A DNA stretch of 64,000 nt from DATLFA01 sp039915945 (GTDB lineage Bacteria; Actinomycetota; Acidimicrobiia; Acidimicrobiales; WLNW01), in contig JBDSMH010000106.1 of the NCBI GenBank assembly GCA_039915945.1, positions 1 through 64,000 on the forward strand, given 5' to 3'. Made by a program: the position numbers and the translations under genes. This document shows positions 59,205 through 64,000 of the stretch, in pieces (position 1 is the first letter of the stretch; the number at the start of each line of letters is the position of its first letter). The notes under the pieces were generated by a model, which was not told the DNA's origin, made no database searches, and worked only from the letters and a program-made list of their open reading frames with translations.

Positions 59205-59800
59205 CTACACCGTTGTTGCGGGCGGCATGCGGCGGCGCAATGTCGCGACGCCGTCGCCGGTGAGACCGTCGAGCCCGGCGCGCCGACCCGTCATTGCCAT
59301 GAGCAGTGATATGCCCAGCCCGCAAACCTCGGCACCTTCGCCGTTAGTCCACTCGACGTCGCCGGCGACGAGGCGAAGCCCGTTGATCCGCTTCTTGGCG
59401 CCGAGGGGAAAGTTGGCGCCCGAGTACATCTGTAGGCACGCCGCGACTGCTTGCGGATCGGTAGTGCTGGGTTGGCCGACCGCACCTCGAATGTCCTGAC
59501 CGTGTACGACGACCTCGCCGAGCATCGTCATCACGGGCGCCGGTGGATGGTTGGTGGTCGTGGTCGTGGTCCGCAACCGCGTGATGATCTCACCTGGGGG
59601 TAGCGCACCGATGGTGCGTGCGTCGCCATCGATCATGGTGTTGAAACGAAGCCGTTGGCCAGCATGCGCCGCATGAATCGCGAACGTGTTTGTTCGGCGC
59701 CCGCGAGAATGTGGCCCGCCGCGATTTGGACCGACCATGAACCGCACAAGGATGTCTGCTCCCACTGATCGTTCGTGACTCGTCTCGTTGTCAGAGCGTG
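59205..59800 (-). pseudogene. Maleylpyruvate isomerase-family (MDMPI_N) gene, frameshifted and 5'-truncated
   Basis: The N-terminal part (TNDQWEQTSLCGSWSVQIAA, GHILAGAEQTRSRFMRRM) and the C-terminal part (MIDGDARTIGALPPGEIITR, LGEVVVHGQDIRGAVGQPS) of an MDMPI_N/TIGR03083-type protein lie in two frames joined near 59640, consistent with one lost base. There is no plausible start codon: the usual first 20 or so residues are absent because the region runs into the end of the cytochrome c gene. These DinB-like proteins use mycothiol or bind metal. Probably non-functional unless the sequence has an error. Confidence 0.7.
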
Positions 59801-60201
59801 AGCACATAGGCCACGAGCGCATCCAGCTCCGCAGCGTTCACGGGCAACGTCGGCATCTCGTTGGATTGATTGCCGTTCGGGCCGGGCGCCTTGAACGCGC
59901 TGGGTGCAAGTATCGACTCGCGCACGTACTGCTCCGCCGTGAAGCCTTTCTTCGTCTTCTCCGCGCGATCCTTGATGTCCGTCAGGCTGGGACCAACCGC
60001 GATCGTTACGTGACACGACACGCAACCCTTCGCGCTGAAGAGGTTCCGGCCATGATTCACGAGCGCATCGGTACCGAGCGCTGGGCGCTCGCTCTCGGCT
60101 TGCGTCGTCGTCACGGTGCGCTCTCGTCCACGGGCCGCCATCACGTTGAGCACGACCAGCAAGGCCACCGTTGGAACGAGAACGAGACGGTGCAATGGCA
60201 T
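59791..60201 (-). CDS. Small membrane-anchored or secreted cytochrome c
   Basis: A 136-residue class I cytochrome c. The N-terminal hydrophobic segment LHRLVLVPTVALLVVLNVMA serves as signal or anchor. Haem motif CVSCH (Cys60, Cys63, His64); the axial Met is probably in NEMPTLPV. Ends with ALVAYVL, typical of the C-terminal helix. Electron carrier outside the cytoplasmic membrane. It starts 1 bp after the stop of the preceding secreted protein gene, so the two are one unit. Confidence 0.92.
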   Translation of the reverse strand: MPLHRLVLVPTVALLVVLNVMAARGRERTVTTTQAESERPALGTDALVNHGRNLFSAKGCVSCHVTIAVGPSLTDIKDRAEKTKKGFTAEQYVRESILAPSAFKAPGPNGNQSNEMPTLPVNAAELDALVAYVLTL

Positions 60202-60202
60202 G

Positions 60203-60736
60203 TCAGGTTGTCACGCGCCGTTGGGCGGTTTTGAACTCCGCCATCACGAGCACGATCGCGAGAGCCAACGCAACGGCCAGTAGCACGCGCAACGTCAGCG
60301 CGATCGGCTCGCGAGTGGTCGTGGTGGTTGTGGTGTTGGCGGACGCGTCGGTCGGTGCCGCGGTCGCACTCGCGACAGCGACTTCGCCGAGTGGCTGCAT
60401 CGCGAACCAATCCGGTTGCACTTCCCAGCCGTAGACCCCGGAACCGGCAAAGGTGACTTCCGCGATGTGATGCCCTGGCTGACCGGCGGGCTTTGCGGCA
60501 AAGCGTTCCGTTCGTCCGGTGCCGTCCGTGACGATGATGAATGCTTTGTCGGTCGTGTAGGGCGTCACTCCGTGTTGGAGAATCGTAAAGCCGACGGACA
60601 ACGGTTGGTTCTCGACCGGCGAGTCCACCAACGGATCCATCGTGATGACCGCCCAGCCGCCCGCGTGGGCGACGCCGGTGGCGCCGAGCAACGTGGCGGT
60701 GGCGAAGATCAGGAGACCGGTCAGTGTTCTACGCAT
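60203..60736 (-). CDS. Secreted/membrane protein with FixH/YtkA-like domain
   Basis: A 177-residue protein. Signal peptide (LTGLLIFATATLLGATGVAHA), an extracytoplasmic beta-domain (about 25-115: WAVITMDPLVDSPVENQPLS, GHHIAEVTFAGSGVYGWEV), a Thr-rich linker and a C-terminal helix (LRVLLAVALALAIVLVMAEF). The beta-domain resembles FixH/YtkA-like modules tied to copper or cytochrome assembly, but the match is weak. Cotranscribed with the cytochrome c gene, so a redox or metal-delivery role is inferred. Confidence 0.65.
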   Translation of the reverse strand: MRRTLTGLLIFATATLLGATGVAHAGGWAVITMDPLVDSPVENQPLSVGFTILQHGVTPYTTDKAFIIVTDGTGRTERFAAKPAGQPGHHIAEVTFAGSGVYGWEVQPDWFAMQPLGEVAVASATAAPTDASANTTTTTTTREPIALTLRVLLAVALALAIVLVMAEFKTAQRRVTT

Positions 60737-60781
60737 GCCCTCTACTACACCGCGCCGGCCCTCCCGGTTCCATGGCCGCGT

Positions 60782-61222
60782 TCAGTCGTCGTCGAGGATG
60801 TAGCGAGGGCCGGGGCCACGATCTGCGGCTCGGTCGTCGGGGTTGAGCAACTTGCAGAAGCCGAGCGAGAGGCAGCCACAGCCGATGCAGCCGTGCAATC
60901 GGTCGCGGAGCCGCTCGAGCATGGCGATCTGGTGGTCGAGGCGCGGTCGCCACGACGTCGAAAGGCGTTCCCAGTCCTTGGCGGTGGGGGTGCGGTTGTC
61001 GGGGAGCGTCCCGAGCGCAGTCCGGATCTCATCGAGGGAGAGCCCGACTTGTTGTGCGACGCGCACGAACGACACGCGCCGCAGGGTGTCTCGCACGTAG
61101 CGGCGTTGCCCGCCCGGCGAGCGGGTGGAATGGATGAGGCCTTCGGTTTCGTAGAACCGAAGTGCGGATGGCGCCACGCCCGTGCGTTCGCTCAGCGCGC
61201 CGATCGTCAGTTCGTGTTCCAT
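60782..61222 (-). CDS. soxR: Redox-sensitive transcriptional activator SoxR
   Basis: A 146-residue MerR-family regulator. N-terminal HTH (LTIGALSERTGVAPSALRFY, GGQRRYVRDTLRRVSFVR), dimerisation helix, and the canonical 2Fe-2S motif CIGCGCLSLGFC (CX2CXCX5C). It activates promoters with over-long spacers when its cluster is oxidised by redox-cycling compounds. Start MEHELTIG is preferred; an upstream extension would run into the SoxR box. Divergent from the DUF5519 gene, whose promoter carries the box. Confidence 0.95.
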   Translation of the reverse strand: MEHELTIGALSERTGVAPSALRFYETEGLIHSTRSPGGQRRYVRDTLRRVSFVRVAQQVGLSLDEIRTALGTLPDNRTPTAKDWERLSTSWRPRLDHQIAMLERLRDRLHGCIGCGCLSLGFCKLLNPDDRAADRGPGPRYILDDD

Positions 61223-61247
61223 AGCGATGACTCTAGTCCGAAAGAGC

Positions 61248-61278
61248 TTGACTTCAAGTGAACTTGAACTTGTACCGT
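61248..61278 (+). promoter_or_regulatory. SoxR-type promoter with 19-bp spacer
   Basis: Operator TTCAAGTGAACTTGAA (61253-61268) has perfect 7-bp arms and resembles known SoxR boxes. It sits between TTGACT (61248-61253) and TACCGT (61273-61278). The 19-bp spacing is the over-long spacer expected for MerR-family activation. The direction points to the gene at 61321. Confidence 0.8.
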
Positions 61279-61320
61279 GCACCCATCGATCGAAGGTCGA
61301 GCACCGAGCAAGGAGCGAAC

Positions 61321-61668
61321 ATGAACGAGACCGGACCGGTCAGCCAGAAGATCATCGCCGAGGTCACCACATGGCCGGGTGTCGAGGTCGACGCCGAGGA
61401 ACGAGGCGAACTCAGCCTCAAGGTGGGACGCCGCGAGATCGGTCACCTGCACGGCGACCATGTCGCCCATTTCAGCTTTCCCAAAGCGACGTGGACCGAA
61501 CTGTTCGAGCAACACCGCATTTCCCCCCATCCCGTGTTCCCCGATAGGCGAGGACCAGCACAGCGCCGAATCGAGACCGACGCCGACGTCGCCGACGTGA
61601 TCGGGCTGCTGCGCTTCAATTACGAGCGGGTTGCGGCGGGACGCTCGTCGGGCCCCGATGCTGCGTGA
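61321..61668 (+). CDS. Luciferase-fold DUF5519 protein
   Basis: A 115-residue protein: ITTWPGV-type start (VTTWPGVEVDAEERGELSLK), VGRREIGHLHGDHVAHFSFP, then a C-terminal HPVFPDRRGPAQRRIETDAD segment. This matches the small luciferase (DUF5519) family of unknown function often found near thiol or redox genes. AAGGAG precedes the ATG. The SoxR box upstream suggests induction by redox-active compounds. Confidence 0.85.
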   Translation: MNETGPVSQKIIAEVTTWPGVEVDAEERGELSLKVGRREIGHLHGDHVAHFSFPKATWTELFEQHRISPHPVFPDRRGPAQRRIETDADVADVIGLLRFNYERVAAGRSSGPDAA

Positions 61669-61821
61669 GCCGTGGTATTCGGCAACTGCTCGTCCGGCTG
61701 CTCGTCCAAGAGGTGCGCCCAGCACGCCGGGTCACCACCCTCATCGGCGGCGGCGTTCGGGCAGGCGTCAGTCGCGGGTCCTGGGGCCGGGTTCATCTCA
61801 TCATTGTGCCGTGCGAATCGA

Positions 61822-62766
61822 TCAGCTGTAGCGCGCGACCAGCTCGCGGCCGAGAATCGCCAACTGCGATCGCAACTCTTCGGGCTCGAGCACCTCGACC
61901 GCGCCGCCGAACCCCGCGAGTTCGGCAGCGAGCGATCGGATGTGGTGGCCGCGCAATTCGAGCTCGACTCGCCCGTCGGCACCGGCCGGCCCGATGCGCA
62001 CTCGGCTGCCGAACGTGCCCCGGCACCAACGCACGACGTCGGGTGCCGCGAGCACGCGCGCCCGCAGCGGTGTGCGGCGCTGATCGAGTTCGTCGGTGAT
62101 GAGGCGCCAGGCGGTGGCGAGATCGAAGTCGGGTGGGCGGCGCACGGGCTGCCCGGTGCGCTCGACCGACGTGATGCGATCGACGCGAAAGGTGCGCTGA
62201 CCGTTGTCGGTATCGGCGACGAGGTACCAGCCCGAGCCCTTTGCCGCGAGCCCGAGCGGATGGACGACGCGCGTGCTGTTGGTCTGGTCGCGAGCGGTGT
62301 AGCCCAACACCACCTGCTCTCCCTCGATGACTGCCTGTTGCACGGCTTCGAGATGCGGCGGCGTCCGCCGCACGGTCGCCGCGCCGTCCCAATCGGCCGG
62401 GTCGACGAGCACCGCCGACGAGGCCGCCTGCGCCTTGATGCGAAACGGCTCGGGCAGTGCTCGCACCAGTTTGCGCAACGCCGCCTTGACCTCGGGCGTC
62501 GCCGAGGCGGGCCCGGCGACCAGAAAGAGGGCCTGGGCCTCTGCGGCGGTCAGGCCACTCAGGTCGGTGCGGCCGCCACCGGCGAGGCGCCATCCGCCGT
62601 TGCGGCCCTGCGTCGAGTAGATGGGCAGCCCGGCCACGCCGAGCGCCTCGAGATCGCGCCGTGCGGTGCGTTCGGACACCTCGAGTTCGCGGGCGACCTC
62701 GGCCGCAGTGACCTGGCCGCGATCTTGGAGCAGCAGGAGAATGGCCACGAGTCGGTCGGCGCGCAC
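61822..62766 (-). CDS. YafY-type WYL-domain transcriptional regulator
   Basis: A 314-residue regulator. DeoR-like HTH at the N-terminus (RLVAILLLLQDRGQVTAAEV, VSERTARRDLEALGVAGLPI), WYL domain (about 135-215: VLGYTARDQTNSTRVVHPLG, GSGWYLVADTDNGQRTFRVD) and a C-terminal WCX domain. GTG start (VRADRLVAIL). GATACT lies 7 nt before it and no ribosome site is present, so the message may be leaderless. Divergent from the DinB gene across an operator-like dyad. The gap 61669-61821 (153 bp) after its end holds nothing I can name. Confidence 0.92.
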   Translation of the reverse strand: MRADRLVAILLLLQDRGQVTAAEVARELEVSERTARRDLEALGVAGLPIYSTQGRNGGWRLAGGGRTDLSGLTAAEAQALFLVAGPASATPEVKAALRKLVRALPEPFRIKAQAASSAVLVDPADWDGAATVRRTPPHLEAVQQAVIEGEQVVLGYTARDQTNSTRVVHPLGLAAKGSGWYLVADTDNGQRTFRVDRITSVERTGQPVRRPPDFDLATAWRLITDELDQRRTPLRARVLAAPDVVRWCRGTFGSRVRIGPAGADGRVELELRGHHIRSLAAELAGFGGAVEVLEPEELRSQLAILGRELVARYS

Positions 62767-62785
62767 AGGAGCAAGTATCTCACGT

Positions 62786-62810
62786 AAACCGGTCAGAAGA
62801 TGACCTGTTT
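62786..62810. promoter_or_regulatory. 25-bp dyad between WYL regulator and DinB genes
   Basis: AAACCGGTCA and TGACCTGTTT flank GAAGA; the arms match at 9 of 10 positions. It lies just upstream of the GATACT box of the regulator gene and 45 bp before the DinB ATG, the expected place for an autoregulatory operator. Confidence 0.65.
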
Positions 62811-62854
62811 GAGTGCGATGATCAGCAGAACACGACAACCGAACGGAGACCGGC

Positions 62855-63429
62855 ATGCCCGGACAAGCGCCCCCCTTGAACGATGAGCGCGAGCTGCTGC
62901 TCGCGTACATCGAGCAACAGCGTGACGGCATTCGCAACGCGGCCTATGGCCTCACCGATGAACAAGCACGACTCGTTCCGTCTGCCAGTTCACTCAGCGT
63001 CGGTGGCCTCGTCAAGCACGCCATCGACATGGAAAAGGGGTGGATCGATATGGTCCTACAACGCGACAGCGGCGCATCGCAGTCGAACTACGAAGACAAC
63101 TTCCGGTTCGGCCCCGACGACACGCTGGCAAAGCTCTTCGCCCGTTACGACGACGTCGCCCGCGGGACGGCGTCGGTCATCCGGAGTATCGACGACCTGG
63201 GCCAAGACGTGCCGGTGCCCAAGGGCGTGCCCTGGTATCCCGACGACATCGACGCCTGGTCGGTGCGGTGGGTGCTGCTCCACCTGATCGAAGAAATTGC
63301 TCGCCACGCCGGCCACGCCGACATCGTGCGCGAGTCGATCGACGGGGCCACGATGTACGAGCTCATGGCGGCGGCCGAGGGCTGGCCCGCGACCGACTGG
63401 CTGAAGCCATGGCAACCGGCGGCCGACCG

Positions 63430-63433
<4 letters not shown>
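62855..63433 (+). CDS. DinB-family (DUF664) protein
   Basis: A 192-residue four-helix-bundle protein of the DinB/DUF664 type: NDERELLLAYIEQQRDGIRN, SVGGLVKHAIDMEKGWIDMV (first metal His) and LLHLIEEIARHAGHADIVRE (HxxxH pair). Family members bind a divalent metal and some are thiol transferases using mycothiol or bacillithiol. CGGAG precedes the ATG. WYL-regulator/DinB pairs are common in actinomycetes. Overlaps the ABC ATPase gene by 4 bp. Confidence 0.9.

Positions 63434-64000
<567 letters not shown>

Overview
The window is a high-GC chromosome piece that looks like an actinomycete of the class Acidimicrobiia or a close relative. This is inferred from the codon bias, Ltp/DUF35 pairs, luciferase-like (F420-type) oxidoreductases, an NDMA-dependent-type alcohol dehydrogenase, and TAnnnT -10 boxes placed 6-8 nt before start codons (leaderless transcripts). 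No rRNA, tRNA or CRISPR was seen.

Layout. 1-400: remnants of two insertion sequences. 416-5747 (minus): a four-gene operon with overlapping or abutting ends. It holds a GAF-PAS-GGDEF-EAL-GGDEF protein, a small ABM-type protein, a cobalamin-binding sensor and a winged-helix/PAS regulator. 6000-7620: a complete IS with perfect 22-bp terminal repeats, followed by a 15-bp tandem repeat. 7712-8956: a sugar isomerase-like protein and a small membrane protein. 8970-54976: a roughly 46-kb catabolic island. 55075-64000: ordinary chromosomal genes (FtsX-like permease, a frameshifted diguanylate cyclase, a broken MDMPI-type gene, cytochrome c, SoxR with its box, a WYL regulator divergent from a DinB protein, and a truncated ABC ATPase).

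The catabolic island consists of tightly packed operons, mostly with 4-bp stop/start overlaps, around divergent promoters. It encodes two Ltp-thiolase/DUF35 pairs, two ACMSD-type amidohydrolases, a BaiCD-like flavin/Fe-S reductase, an HsaA-like flavin monooxygenase, five SDRs, three acyl-CoA ligases, a thiolase, a P450, a KstD-like FAD dehydrogenase and three LLM flavoproteins. It also encodes the hydratase/aldolase/acylating-dehydrogenase trio that ends meta-cleavage pathways, a divergent B12-dependent acyl-CoA mutase, an acyl-CoA carboxyltransferase, a tandem CaiB transferase and a complete Dpp/Opp-type transporter. The inferred theme is uptake of an unknown substrate, CoA activation, oxidation, retro-aldol or meta-cleavage, and funnelling to pyruvate, acetyl-CoA and perhaps branched acyl-CoA. 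The ring substrate could be steroid- or terpenoid-like, but no extradiol dioxygenase is present, so the compound cannot be named.

Two things stand out. A 19-bp dyad (TGTGGA-N7-TCCACA) recurs with fixed spacing at five promoter regions of the island, with a weaker copy before its only IclR gene, suggesting one regulon. The four-gene mutase operon (29779-34134) has an unusual composition: B12 subunit, an unrecognised Cys-rich protein, a FAD dehydrogenase and an atypical mutase large subunit.
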